A stretch of 58,891 nt of DNA from an uncultured Bacteroidales bacterium (GTDB taxonomy: Bacteria; Bacteroidota; Bacteroidia; Bacteroidales; FEN-979). A program made the translations under genes and the position numbers. The stretch spans positions 1-58,891 of the forward strand of contig CAJBYO010000045.1 in NCBI GenBank assembly GCA_903959905.1. The letters run 5' to 3'. Shown in pieces: positions 32,783 to 41,392 of this stretch; positions within the stretch are counted from its first letter, which is position 1, and every line of letters starts with the position of its first letter. The notes beneath the pieces are model-generated. The model saw only the letters and a list, made by a program, of their open reading frames with translations, was not told where the DNA came from and made no database searches.

Positions 32783-34330
32783 ATGAGTTTAAGAGCTAAA
32801 ACCACGGAATTAAAAAGGCGCATGCAGGAAGCCTTTAAAGGGGGCGGAGAACAGGCCCTTGAAAAGCAAAAAGCTTCCGGTAAAATGACAGCCAGGGAGC
32901 GTATTCTGGCGTTGCTTGACCCTAATTCTTTCCACGAATACGATCTTTTTGTGAAGCATGCCGGACAGGATTTCGACATGGATAAAAAATATTTGCCCGG
33001 AGATGGAGTAATTACAGGCACGGGTTCAATAAATGCCTGGCCTGTATGCATTTTCGCCCAGGATTTCACTGTAGCCGGTGGATCGCTGGGACTGATGCAC
33101 GCAAAGAAAATTACAAAGATCATGGATCATGCCATGAAGATGAAAGTGCCCCTCATTGGTATCAACGACAGCGGTGGTGCCCGTATACAGGAAGGGGTTA
33201 ATTCACTGGCAGGTTATGGTGAGATATTTTACAGGAATACCCAGGCTTCCGGAGTAATCCCTCAAATCTCCGTCATCCTTGGCCCTTGTGCAGGCGGCGC
33301 TGTTTACAGTCCTGCCCTCACCGACTTTGTGTTCGTGGTTGATAAGATCTCCAAAATGTTCATCACCGGTCCTGAGGTAATTAAAACAGTGCTTGGCGAG
33401 GAAATCTCCATGGAAGATCTCGGCGGTGCCCGCGTACATGCTGAGATTACCGGCAATGCCCATTTTTTTGCTGAAAGTGAAGCCGATTGTTTTGAACAGA
33501 TCAAAAGGCTTGTCAGTTATATCCCCTGGAACAACGAAAAGAAAGCGGAAGTTTTTCCAAAAAAAGCCCCGAAATCAAGGCAATACAAGCTTGATGCCAT
33601 CTTCCCGACCAACCCGATGCAGCCGTATGATGTCCGTGATGTCATCCGTGCCATTGCTGACGACAGCGACTTTTTTGAGGTTCATGAAATGTGGGCTGCA
33701 AACATCGTGATCGGTTTTGCCCGCCTGGATGGACAAACTGTTGGTCTTGTTGCCAACCAGCCGATGGTACTGGCCGGAGTGCTGGATTGCGATTCAAGCG
33801 ATAAGGCAGCCCGGTTTATCCGTTACTGTGATGCTTTCAATGTTCCGCTCGTTACCCTTGTTGATTTACCGGGTTACCTGCCCGGCGTTGACCAGGAACA
33901 TGCCGGTGTTATCCGTCACGGGGCAAAAGTATTGTACGCATACAGCGAAGCAAGTGTGCCCAAGATAACGGTTATCCTTCGCAAAGCTTACGGTGGAGGT
34001 TATATTGCCATGTGTTCAAACCACCTCCGTGCCGACTTTGTTTTCGCATGGCCAACTGCTGAAATTGCCGTTATGGGCCCTGAAGGTGCTGCCAACATCA
34101 TTTTCCGGAGTGAGATCAAGGCAAGCGACAACCCCGAAGAAACACGTAAACGCCTCATTGAAGAGTACCGGCAGAAGTTTGCCAACCCCTATGTTGCCGC
34201 AGCTTACGGTTATGTGGATGCCGTTATTGAACCGAATGAAACACGGAATTACCTGATGCATTCACTGAGGCTTGCACAGGGAAAGATGGAGATTACGCCG
34301 AAGAAGAAGCATGGGGTTCCACCTTTTTAA
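32783..34330 (+). CDS. acyl-CoA carboxylase / methylmalonyl-CoA carboxyltransferase subunit (PccB/MmdA)
   Basis: 515 residues, full length for biotin-dependent carboxyltransferase beta subunits. N-half: GKMTARERILALLDPNSF, FAQDFTVAGGSLG, IGINDSGGARIQEG, ILGPCAGGAVYSPALTDF. C-half: VANQPMVLAGVLDCDSSDKA, PLVTLVDLPGYLPG, KAYGGGYIAM, WPTAEIAVMGPEGAANIIF. It transfers the carboxyl group between biotin and propionyl/methylmalonyl-CoA. The biotin carrier gene follows 64 bp on. Neither biotin carboxylase nor the membrane decarboxylase subunits are near, so propionyl-CoA carboxylase and methylmalonyl-CoA decarboxylase both stay possible. The stop lies in a short octamer array. Confidence 0.92.
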   Translation: MSLRAKTTELKRRMQEAFKGGGEQALEKQKASGKMTARERILALLDPNSFHEYDLFVKHAGQDFDMDKKYLPGDGVITGTGSINAWPVCIFAQDFTVAGGSLGLMHAKKITKIMDHAMKMKVPLIGINDSGGARIQEGVNSLAGYGEIFYRNTQASGVIPQISVILGPCAGGAVYSPALTDFVFVVDKISKMFITGPEVIKTVLGEEISMEDLGGARVHAEITGNAHFFAESEADCFEQIKRLVSYIPWNNEKKAEVFPKKAPKSRQYKLDAIFPTNPMQPYDVRDVIRAIADDSDFFEVHEMWAANIVIGFARLDGQTVGLVANQPMVLAGVLDCDSSDKAARFIRYCDAFNVPLVTLVDLPGYLPGVDQEHAGVIRHGAKVLYAYSEASVPKITVILRKAYGGGYIAMCSNHLRADFVFAWPTAEIAVMGPEGAANIIFRSEIKASDNPEETRKRLIEEYRQKFANPYVAAAYGYVDAVIEPNETRNYLMHSLRLAQGKMEITPKKKHGVPPF

Positions 34331-34368
34331 ATGGTAAAATGGTGAAATGGTAAATCGGTGAAATGGTG
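34329..34368. repeat. octamer array at the carboxyltransferase stop
   Basis: Five octamers in phase: AAATGGTA, AAATGGTG, AAATGGTA, AATCGGTG, AAATGGTG. The stop TAA (34328-34330) overlaps the first unit. Confidence 0.6.
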
Positions 34369-34394
34369 AGTGTTTTTGAATTAAATTTGGACTG

Positions 34395-34712
34395 ATGGAC
34401 GAGAATATAGAATTTATTGATTTCAAGTACGAGGAAATTTCCTATAAAACCACCCTCACAAAGAAATTTGCCAACAGAACACCCTATACACCCCCTGATT
34501 CCAGGAAGGTTGTTGCATTTATACCCGGCACCATCCTGAAGGTTTATGTAAAAGAGGGGCAAAAGGTGAAAAAAGGTGATACCCTGCTGGTACTTCAGGC
34601 CATGAAAATGGATAATCACCTTCTGTCATCCCGTGATGGTACCGTAAAAAAGGTAACGGTTAAGCAGGGAGATATCGTCCCCAAGCACCACCTGCTCATT
34701 GAATTGAAATAG
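34395..34712 (+). CDS. biotin carboxyl carrier (biotin/lipoyl attachment) protein
   Basis: 105 residues. The C-terminal 70 form a biotinyl domain with the attachment motif QAMKMDN (Lys about 75) between paired Gly turns (PGTILKVYVKEGQKVKKGD; SSRDGTVKKVTVKQGD). The first 35 residues are a short unassigned extension. It carries the carboxyl group for the carboxyltransferase encoded just upstream. Confidence 0.92.
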   Translation: MDENIEFIDFKYEEISYKTTLTKKFANRTPYTPPDSRKVVAFIPGTILKVYVKEGQKVKKGDTLLVLQAMKMDNHLLSSRDGTVKKVTVKQGDIVPKHHLLIELK

Positions 34713-34791
34713 CCCGCAAAGAATTTAAAGTTTTTTTGATTTCCCACCCAACCATTTACCTGTTTGTCGTGTCATATGGATAAACAGATGT

Positions 34792-35193
34792 ATGAAATCC
34801 AGGATTTTTGATTTACGACTGATCGCGGATGCACTTCGCTCGCGGTGTCCTTTCATTATGTTTGCCATGGTGCATGGTGTTGATGAGTGTGGCCGGCAGG
34901 ATATTCCGGGCACTCCGGAGTTATCGGTCCTGTTGGACCACCACCCGGGTGCGTGGAATGCAATTCAGCGGATACTGCCTGTATTGAGTGAATCAGGCAT
35001 GGAACACCGCCTTGAACTAACCCTTTTGAACCGTGTTGATGTGTATACCCGGTTCAGGGCATCACAGGGCGTTTGCCTTTTTGTAAAAGAGGGGAGTGAG
35101 CAGCATTTCCGGAATTTCCGAATGCAGGCCAGTCTTGATCACAGGATCATGCGTGCACAGGGACGTAAGTTGGGGATTATTGACAATGACTAA
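34792..35193 (+). CDS. degenerate nucleotidyltransferase-like small protein
   Basis: 133 residues; not firmly recognised. The layout recalls minimal nucleotidyltransferases of the MntA type: an N-terminal helix, then FAMVHGVDECGRQDIPGTPE and LSVLLDHH where the GSxxxG and DxD motifs would be, and a C-terminal LLNRVDVYTRFRASQGVCLF followed by a basic helical end. The catalytic GS and paired Asp are missing, so activity is doubtful. No HEPN partner is adjacent. It converges on engB with a 17-bp overlap. Confidence 0.5.
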   Translation: MKSRIFDLRLIADALRSRCPFIMFAMVHGVDECGRQDIPGTPELSVLLDHHPGAWNAIQRILPVLSESGMEHRLELTLLNRVDVYTRFRASQGVCLFVKEGSEQHFRNFRMQASLDHRIMRAQGRKLGIIDND

Positions 35194-35860
35194 GTGCTTC
35201 CTCAATTGTGCCAAGCACTTCCTCACGGCCAAACTTAGTCTCGGCTGAGGTAGGCAGAATAACCGGGAGTTCCGACCAGTAGGCCGACAGTGCCTTCTGG
35301 TATGCCTGAAGGTTGTTGCTGAGTTGTGTTTTGGAGAGTTTGTCGGTTTTGGTAAAGAGGATTACAAAACCAACTTCATTGTCGCCCAGCCAGTTCATGA
35401 ATTCAAGATCGATTTTTTGCGGTTCCAGCCGCGAATCAATGAGTAAAAATGTGAGGGCAAGGTTTTCCCTGTTCGCAAGGTATGACTGGATGAGCCCTTC
35501 AAACTTCTCCCGCTCAGTTTTGGAGAGTTTTGCAAAACCGTACCCCGGAAGGTCAACCAGGAACCATGAAACCGGTGCATGCTGCCCGCTGCGCGACCGC
35601 TGTATTGGTGCCTCCGGATCGGCTGCATTGCCAACATGATCCCTGCCGGGGGCGGAAACGACTTTAAAATGGTTTAAAAGCCTTGTCTTTCCTGGCGTTC
35701 CGGAAACTTTTGCCAGCCCTTTCCGGGCGGCAAGCATGTTTATCAGGGATGATTTACCTACATTTGAGCGCCCGATAAAGGCAAATTCAGGGATGTCTTC
35801 TTTGGGGCAGAATTTAAGGGAAGGACTGCTGCAGACAAATTCAATCGTATCAATTTTCAC
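35177..35860 (-). CDS. engB: ribosome biogenesis GTPase EngB (YsxC/YihA)
   Basis: 227 residues. GTPase motifs: G1 GRSNVGKSS (about 31-39), G3 DLPGYG (about 105-110), G4 TKTD (about 170-173) and a G5-like TSA. It acts in large ribosomal subunit assembly. Between the switch I region (GTPGKTRLLNHF) and G3 there is an extra stretch of about 27 residues (APGRDHVGNAADPEA and following, about 71-97), Arg/Pro/Gly-rich and absent in the usual 200-residue family members. Confidence 0.93.
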   Translation of the reverse strand: MKIDTIEFVCSSPSLKFCPKEDIPEFAFIGRSNVGKSSLINMLAARKGLAKVSGTPGKTRLLNHFKVVSAPGRDHVGNAADPEAPIQRSRSGQHAPVSWFLVDLPGYGFAKLSKTEREKFEGLIQSYLANRENLALTFLLIDSRLEPQKIDLEFMNWLGDNEVGFVILFTKTDKLSKTQLSNNLQAYQKALSAYWSELPVILPTSAETKFGREEVLGTIEEALSHCQ

Positions 35861-35903
35861 AGGTTGTTTGATTTATTCCAAATGTAGGCAATTTATTTAA
35901 CAA

Positions 35904-36791
35904 TCAGCCTTTTCCCAGTGAATAGACTTTCTCTTGCATCCATGCAGCCCATTGGGCATCTGTTCTGGATTTGTCAAATGTTTGATAACTGACAGGGTCG
36001 CCCACTACGATGGTGATGGTTTTGTTGAATTGCTTAACCATTTCATCAACAAGGTAAAGCATCTCAATGTTCGCGCCGATGCCCAGTTTTTTCCGCCACC
36101 TTGCAAGGTTATAGAACCATTCGGAATTGCGGCCTTCAACAAATACCGGGATGATTTCCCGTTCATATTTCTTAGCCTTTTTGATGAACGTGCTTTTCCA
36201 TTCCAGGTCGCGGATCACGAAAGATCCGTTGATACGCTGTTTGCGGGAGACAAGGCCGGCCGGGAAATAGAGAATTACTTTATGCGATGCAAAAGTGTCG
36301 TTGATCAGCCTGGCATTCTCATTGTTACGGCCGTGTTTGTTGATGGGGATGAACAATGGCCGTAAGCCGGGAACATTCATGAGCAGGTCATTCACCGGGA
36401 AAATGATGTCGCTCCTGATCTTTCCGAGGGCATGCATCAGCACCATGCCATCAAGTCCGCCAAGCGGGTGATTGGAGGCAACTATGAACCTTCCATCTGA
36501 TGGAATGAGCGATTGAGGTGCGATTCCGGTGCCTGGTAAAGGATTGGATCGTTTGTCAACAACTTCTGCCTTTACGCCAAATTCATTCAGAATGGCCTCT
36601 ACAAAAGGGAGCCCCGTTTTATCCCGGTTCCGGTAAATGTAGGAATTGATCTCTTCCTGGTGTATGATGCGTTTGAGGTATGACAGAACAAACCCGGGTA
36701 TAAGCTTCAGAAGCATCGGGTTTTTTGATGCAAACAATGATTCAACATCAATCAGGTGTTCAGGAACTTCGGTGGTTTCATGTTGCATCAT
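35904..36791 (-). CDS. lysophospholipid acyltransferase-like protein, GlsA-like
   Basis: About 295 residues from the ATG at 36789-36791. It is a PlsC/LPLAT-type acyltransferase in which the HxxxxD box reads NHPLGGLDG (about 107-115) and a later block is FPAGLVSRKQ. In Bacteroides thetaiotaomicron the pair GlsB/GlsA makes glycine lipids: GlsB N-acylates glycine and GlsA O-acylates the product. Here the gene is divergent from a GlsB-like gene 90 bp away, which makes GlsA the best guess over a general glycerolipid acyltransferase. Confidence 0.75.
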   Translation of the reverse strand: MMQHETTEVPEHLIDVESLFASKNPMLLKLIPGFVLSYLKRIIHQEEINSYIYRNRDKTGLPFVEAILNEFGVKAEVVDKRSNPLPGTGIAPQSLIPSDGRFIVASNHPLGGLDGMVLMHALGKIRSDIIFPVNDLLMNVPGLRPLFIPINKHGRNNENARLINDTFASHKVILYFPAGLVSRKQRINGSFVIRDLEWKSTFIKKAKKYEREIIPVFVEGRNSEWFYNLARWRKKLGIGANIEMLYLVDEMVKQFNKTITIVVGDPVSYQTFDKSRTDAQWAAWMQEKVYSLGKG

Positions 36792-36845
36792 GGTACAAAA
36801 ATACAAAAAGCTGAGCATTTTTATACAGATGCGTCATACATCGTA

Positions 36846-36853
36846 TATCTTTG
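36846..36853 (+). promoter_or_regulatory. putative glsB-like promoter -7 box
   Basis: TATCTTTG, exact TAnnTTTG, 28 bp before the GlsB-like ATG. The minus strand also has TATTTTTG (36796-36803), but it is almost at the GlsA-like start codon, so I do not rely on it. Confidence 0.5.
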
Positions 36854-36881
36854 TAGTATCATTCATGCATTAACCTGTCGT

Positions 36882-37850
36882 ATGGAACCAATTATCGCAC
36901 CGCTGGATAAAAAATTGCTGGAATCTGAATTGGTTGACAGCACCTTTCTGCGAAATACAAACAACGGCCACAATAAGATTTATGTTTTTACCGCACACGA
37001 ATCTCCTAATCTGATGCAGGAGGTTGGCCGGTTGCGTGAACTGACATTCCGTGATGCCGGCGGCGGGACCGGCAAGAGTGTGGATATTGATGAGTTTGAC
37101 ATCATGGAGGTTCCGTTCCACCAGCTTATTGTATGGGATCCCATAGAGAGCGAGATTACCGGCGGATACAGGTTCATCCACGGACGCGACATTCACGGCG
37201 ACAGCCAGGCAACTGTTCACAGTGCAACTGCCGAGCTTTTTAAATTCTCAAATAAATTCATCAGGGATTACCTTCCGTTGAGCATTGAACTCGGGAGGTC
37301 GTTTGTTCAGCCTAACTATCAGCCGCTGGTCAATTTCAGGAAGGGAATGTACTCGCTTGATAATTTATGGGATGGACTTGGTGCCATGATCATTGAAAAC
37401 CCGGATGTGAAGTATTTTTTCGGAAAGATGACGATGTACCCCGACTACAATAAAACGGCCCGCGACATTGTACTGTACTTCCTGCGGCGTTATTTCCCGG
37501 ATACTGAAACGCTGATGGTCCCGGGCGAATCGGTGGTGTGTGAAACGCCGGATTCTGTAATTGCTGAAATATTCTCCGCGAAAACCTTTGAGGAGAACTA
37601 TAAAATCCTGATCCAGTCAGTCCGCAAATATGGGGAGCATGTTCCACCGCTTGTGAATGCCTACATGAACCTTTCTCCGACTATGCGTACGTTCGGAACG
37701 GCCATCAATCACGACTTTGGAGATGTGGAGGAAACAGGAATACTGATACACATTGAAGATATCTACCCGCGAAAGAAGGAGCGGCACCTCAAATCCTATA
37801 TTCAGAGGCTGTCGTCACTGAAAGGGCTGAGATGGAGGAGGAAGCGTTAA
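36882..37850 (+). CDS. GNAT-family N-acyltransferase, GlsB-like (glycine lipid)
   Basis: 322 residues from the ATG at 36882; an upstream in-frame extension to 36756 would run into the divergent gene's control region. It belongs to the OlsB-like/hemolysin-type GNAT group: REL+TFRDAGGGTGKSVDIDEFD (about 50-70), LIVWDPIESEITGGYRF (about 80-96), SIELGRSFVQPNYQP (about 136-150), LWDGLGAMI, FFGKMTMYPDYN. In Bacteroides GlsB N-acylates glycine with a 3-hydroxyacyl group. The neighbour is the GlsA-like gene. Long-chain N-acyl amino acid lipids are abundant in Bacteroidota envelopes. Confidence 0.8.
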   Translation: MEPIIAPLDKKLLESELVDSTFLRNTNNGHNKIYVFTAHESPNLMQEVGRLRELTFRDAGGGTGKSVDIDEFDIMEVPFHQLIVWDPIESEITGGYRFIHGRDIHGDSQATVHSATAELFKFSNKFIRDYLPLSIELGRSFVQPNYQPLVNFRKGMYSLDNLWDGLGAMIIENPDVKYFFGKMTMYPDYNKTARDIVLYFLRRYFPDTETLMVPGESVVCETPDSVIAEIFSAKTFEENYKILIQSVRKYGEHVPPLVNAYMNLSPTMRTFGTAINHDFGDVEETGILIHIEDIYPRKKERHLKSYIQRLSSLKGLRWRRKR

Positions 37851-37855
37851 CCGGT

Positions 37856-38125
37856 TTACTTTGCAGCAGGCGCAGCAGCAGCATTGGCTTTGCGCATCAG
37901 TTTGCTCTTAAGGTTGGCAGCTTTATTCTTATGGATCACATTTTTCTTTGCAAGCTTGTCAATCTGCGAAACAACTTTCGGGAGGTCCTTTACAATGGTT
38001 TCCGTCTCTTCGGTTTCACGTAATTTCTTAACTGCATTACGCACAGTGCGGCCCTGGTAACGGTTTTGGGTACGTTTGGTTTTTGTGTTGCGGATGCGTT
38101 TTTCTGCGCTTTTGTGATTAGCCAT
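37856..38125 (-). CDS. rpsT: 30S ribosomal protein bS20
   Basis: 89 residues beginning [16 protein letters not shown], the standard bS20 start, then the three-helix body ([20 protein letters not shown]). It binds 16S rRNA early in 30S assembly. The Ala-rich end (AAAAPAAK) is slightly longer than usual. It has its own promoter at 38154-38184. Confidence 0.96.
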   Translation of the reverse strand: MANHKSAEKRIRNTKTKRTQNRYQGRTVRNAVKKLRETEETETIVKDLPKVVSQIDKLAKKNVIHKNKAANLKSKLMRKANAAAAPAAK

Positions 38126-38153
38126 AATAATTATATGTTTTCAAATTGGGGTG

Positions 38154-38184
38154 CAAAGATACAATTTTTTGGCAAAATCCCAAA
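38154..38184 (-). promoter_or_regulatory. rpsT promoter (-33 and -7)
   Basis: On the minus strand TTTG (38181-38184) and TATCTTTG (38154-38161) are 19 bp apart, a very good fit to the Bacteroidota promoter, 28 bp upstream of the rpsT ATG. Confidence 0.75.
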
Positions 38185-38191
38185 GTGTTAT

Positions 38192-38250
38192 AAAAAAAAA
38201 AGAGGGCAGGAGCGCTGAATAATAATCAACTTTATCAACTCACCTGCCCT
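38192..38250 (-). terminator. terminator after the H1-like gene
   Basis: Arms AGGGCAGG (38203-38210) and CCTGCCCT (38243-38250) enclose a loop of 32 nt. On the minus strand the hairpin is followed by about ten T (38192-38201). It lies 24 bp past the stop of the H1-like gene and just before the rpsT promoter. Confidence 0.7.
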
Positions 38251-38273
38251 GTTGAATTTGAAAGGGTAATTTA

Positions 38274-38876
38274 TTATGATTTTGAGGGTTCAGCCTGGGG
38301 TGCAGGAGATGATGCAATGGGTTTGGCTGGTTTTCCTTCAGATTTCACGGTTTTTTTTGCTGCTTTTTTGGGTTCGCTGACTTTTTTCGGTGCAGGAGTT
38401 GCTTTAGCTGCAACGGGTTTAGCGGCTTTAACGGCAGCTGCTTTTTTTACGGTTTTCGCAGGGGCAACTGCCTTGGGGGCCACAACTTTAGAAACAACGG
38501 CTTTAGGAGCAGTTACTTTGGGCGCCGCAGCCTTAGGCGTAACTTTCTTTGGTGTAACCGCTTTGGCGGCTGCTGGTTTTGGTGCCTCTTTTTTAGCAGC
38601 AACCTTTTTGGGAGCAGATTTTTTCTCCGGTTTTACAGCGGCAGGAACTGCTGTTTCAGCGACAACCTTTTTTTCATTTTTCTGTTTCTTTGGGCGGCCA
38701 CGCTTTTTTCCGGTGTTTTTAGCGGGTTTCTCTTTGGCGATCTCTTTTTCAATCACCCCTAACTTTTTTAAAATGTTTTTGATCTCGCTGACATAATTTT
38801 CAGCGTCCATCAACTCCAGTTCGTAGTGGTCCTGCAGAAACTCGAGCTCCGATTCACTAAATTTAATTGCTTTCAT
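38274..38876 (-). CDS. histone H1-like Lys/Ala/Pro-rich protein with AT-hook-like motif
   Basis: 200 residues. The N-terminal 45 are acidic and helical (KFSESELEFLQDHYELELMD). An AT-hook-like KRGRPKK follows at about 58-64, then about 130 residues of Lys/Ala/Pro/Val repeats (KKVAAKK, KAVTPKKVTPKAAAPK), as in histone H1-like bacterial proteins. Nonspecific DNA or RNA binding in the nucleoid is the likely role. Low-complexity sequence makes homology hard to judge. It has a -7-like TAATTTTG upstream on the minus strand (38906-38913) and its own terminator. Confidence 0.75.
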   Translation of the reverse strand: MKAIKFSESELEFLQDHYELELMDAENYVSEIKNILKKLGVIEKEIAKEKPAKNTGKKRGRPKKQKNEKKVVAETAVPAAVKPEKKSAPKKVAAKKEAPKPAAAKAVTPKKVTPKAAAPKVTAPKAVVSKVVAPKAVAPAKTVKKAAAVKAAKPVAAKATPAPKKVSEPKKAAKKTVKSEGKPAKPIASSPAPQAEPSKS

Positions 38877-39028
38877 AATGAAGGTATTAGTATAAAAAGA
38901 ACATGCAAAATTAATTAAAATTTAATACAAATAAGAGATTATGGGTTTACATGATTTCGTATGCAGAAAAAATAAATATGTACTCCGGTGGTTTCAGATG
39001 TTAGGGTGGGTAAGAAAATCTGCGGATT

Positions 39029-41392
39029 TTAACGGAATGAAACAACGGTTATTCCTGCGCCTCCGCTTTCCAGGGATGCATCCCGTGCTGATTTTACCTC
39101 TTTCTGGGAACGGAGATAATCTCTTGTCACCTGTCTTAACACTCCGTTGCCTTTGCCATGGAGAATTCTGACTTCAGGGATGGAGCAGAGGATCGCATCG
39201 TCAATATACCGCTGCAATAATGCAAGCGCCTCATCCACCCTGTTGCCCCGCAGGTCAAGGGTGATGGAGAAGTTTATCACTTTGTTATTCAGATCGTCAA
39301 AATATGACTGAAACCTGTGAGGCTTTGCTTCGCTGCCAATCAAACCGGTATGGATTTTAAGCGGAGGGGACGCATCCTGCTTTAGAATTGGTGTTTTCCC
39401 ATTTGCATTTTGCATTGTACTGTTTGCATTTTGAAATTCCGCCTTCGGCTCGTTGAGCAGTTTCTCTTTAAGTACGGATAACTCAGCCCGAGCTTCTTTA
39501 GTCCGTTCTTTCTCCGCCTGTGATTCCCTGATTTCTTTTATTGTTTTTTCAATGATCTTATTTGAATTATCAAGCAACCGCCTGGCTTCTTCCTTTGCAT
39601 TGCTTATAATTTCTTTCTTTTTCGATTCAAGGTCGGCCGTCAGTTTCTCATACTTGGCGATTAATTCAGCGAGGAAGTCATCGGCGACTTTCAATTCTGT
39701 GCTTTTTTGATCGATTTCCTGCTTTTCCACTTCGAGATTCTGGAGTTCGCGGTCAAAATCCAGCTGGCTTTTCCCGGTTTTTGACTTTGCATTCTGGAGG
39801 ATGTCATCGGGAAAACCTATCTCATGGGCTATTTCCAGTGCAAAGGAGCTTCCCGGTTTGCCGGTTTTCAACTGGAAAAGCGGTTTTAGTTTTTTAAGGT
39901 CATACAGCATGGCACCGTTTACTATGCCTTGTTCCCGGGCTGCAAGCAATTTGAGGTTTGAATAGTGGGTTGTGACGATCCCCATGGCCAGTTTGGCATT
40001 CAGCGCCTCAAGTGTTGCTTCGGCAATGGCTCCCCCAAGCGAAGGGTCGGTGCCGGTTCCCATCTCATCAATCAGGAACAATGACCTTTCGTCAATGTTT
40101 TCAATAAAATATTTCAGGTTCAGCAGCTTTGATGAATAGGTGCTGAGGTCATTGTCGATGGATTGTTCATCACCTATGTCGATAAAAATCTTCCTGAAAA
40201 GGCAGAACTCCGAATCTTCCTTCACCGGTGGCAACAAACCGCACTGGAACATGTATTGAAGCAGTCCGACGGTTTTCAGGCAAACCGATTTACCCCCTGC
40301 ATTCGGCCCGGAGATGATCAGTATCCGTTGGTCAGGATTCAAGGCGATATCAAGCGGTACGATGCTTTTTTTCTGTTTCTGGTGCGACAGGAACAGGAGC
40401 GGATGGTGTGCATGCCGCCAGGAGAATGAAGCCGGCCCGGGATTTTCATCGGGAGGAAGGTGAATGGGCCTTGTTCCGTTCACCGAAATGGCAAACCATG
40501 CCTTGGCACGCAGGAAGTCAATTTTTCCAAGGAAATGATAGGCGAATACAAGGACGTCGGTATCGGGCCGGATGAAGGCAGTAAACTCAACAAGGATCCT
40601 GACAATTTCCCTTCGTTCGGCATAGTCAAGTTCCCTGATCTCGTTGTTGGTTTCGAAGATCTCTGCGGGCTCAACGAAAACAGTATGCCCGGTGGCCGAT
40701 TCATCATGAACGAAACCCTGGATTTTGCGTTTGTGGGTGCTGATCATGGGAATGACCAGCCGGCCATTCCTGATCGTTACTTCTGCTTCGTCGGGCGTCC
40801 ATCCGTTCTGCCTGGCGAGTTTGAAACTCTGAATGATTCTGTGTTCCACCGACGATTGCAGGCTTATTTTTTCTTTCCTGATCCTGTGAAGTTCTGGTGA
40901 AGCGGTGTCGCGCACTTCCGATTTATCATTCAGGATCCGTTCAATCCTGCTTACAATTGATTTAAGCAGGGGCAATGACGACAGCGGGGAATACCCGGTC
41001 GTATCTTCCGCGTCTGAGGCCAGTCCATACAGCGAAGTGAACCTGTTTCTTTTCTCCTCAAGAAAGTGCAGGAGGTCGGATATTGTTGAAACAGAGAGCC
41101 TGAGTTCCGACAATTGTTCAACGTCCATGAATGTTCCCGGTATGCGGATCCGCAACAGTTCCGGGATCATGTCATAATAATCCTGTGAAGGGAAACGCTC
41201 TTCAAACTGTAAGATTTGTTTCAGTTCTGATGTGAGCAGCAGTGATTTCCTGATGCCGGCTGGATTATCTGAAAATGCCATTTTACCCACCCACCCGCGG
41301 CCCAATGCCGACAGGCAATGATCGTTGAGCATCTGGCGGATGACATCAAATCCAAGTTTCTTTTCGAAATCAGCAGGGAAATCAGAACTCAT
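39029..41392 (-). CDS. mutS2: endonuclease MutS2
   Basis: 787 residues. Core and clamp about 1-310, ATPase with Walker A GPNAGGKSV (about 358-366) and Walker B LFLIDEMGTG (about 433-442), a long coiled coil (about 540-660) and a C-terminal Smr nuclease domain (LDLRG about 712; RILHGKGNGVLR about 748-759). In other bacteria MutS2 limits recombination or rescues collided ribosomes. A heptamer tract (39404-39438) encodes FQNANSTMQNAN at about 653-664, in the linker between coiled coil and Smr domain. The start overlaps pbp1A by 11 bp. Last gene of ricT-gldH-pbp1A-mutS2. Confidence 0.95.
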   Translation of the reverse strand: MSSDFPADFEKKLGFDVIRQMLNDHCLSALGRGWVGKMAFSDNPAGIRKSLLLTSELKQILQFEERFPSQDYYDMIPELLRIRIPGTFMDVEQLSELRLSVSTISDLLHFLEEKRNRFTSLYGLASDAEDTTGYSPLSSLPLLKSIVSRIERILNDKSEVRDTASPELHRIRKEKISLQSSVEHRIIQSFKLARQNGWTPDEAEVTIRNGRLVIPMISTHKRKIQGFVHDESATGHTVFVEPAEIFETNNEIRELDYAERREIVRILVEFTAFIRPDTDVLVFAYHFLGKIDFLRAKAWFAISVNGTRPIHLPPDENPGPASFSWRHAHHPLLFLSHQKQKKSIVPLDIALNPDQRILIISGPNAGGKSVCLKTVGLLQYMFQCGLLPPVKEDSEFCLFRKIFIDIGDEQSIDNDLSTYSSKLLNLKYFIENIDERSLFLIDEMGTGTDPSLGGAIAEATLEALNAKLAMGIVTTHYSNLKLLAAREQGIVNGAMLYDLKKLKPLFQLKTGKPGSSFALEIAHEIGFPDDILQNAKSKTGKSQLDFDRELQNLEVEKQEIDQKSTELKVADDFLAELIAKYEKLTADLESKKKEIISNAKEEARRLLDNSNKIIEKTIKEIRESQAEKERTKEARAELSVLKEKLLNEPKAEFQNANSTMQNANGKTPILKQDASPPLKIHTGLIGSEAKPHRFQSYFDDLNNKVINFSITLDLRGNRVDEALALLQRYIDDAILCSIPEVRILHGKGNGVLRQVTRDYLRSQKEVKSARDASLESGGAGITVVSFR
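39404..39438. repeat. in-gene heptamer tract in mutS2, 5 units
   Basis: In 7-bp phase: TGCATTT, TGCATTG, TACTGTT, TGCATTT, TGAAATT. In frame, in the linker before the Smr domain. The TGCA core recalls the tract in the MOSC-MogA gene. Confidence 0.5.

Noticed and set aside
36756..36881. N-terminal extension of the GlsB-like gene
   Set aside because: It runs over the divergent promoter region, and the extra residues are not domain-like.
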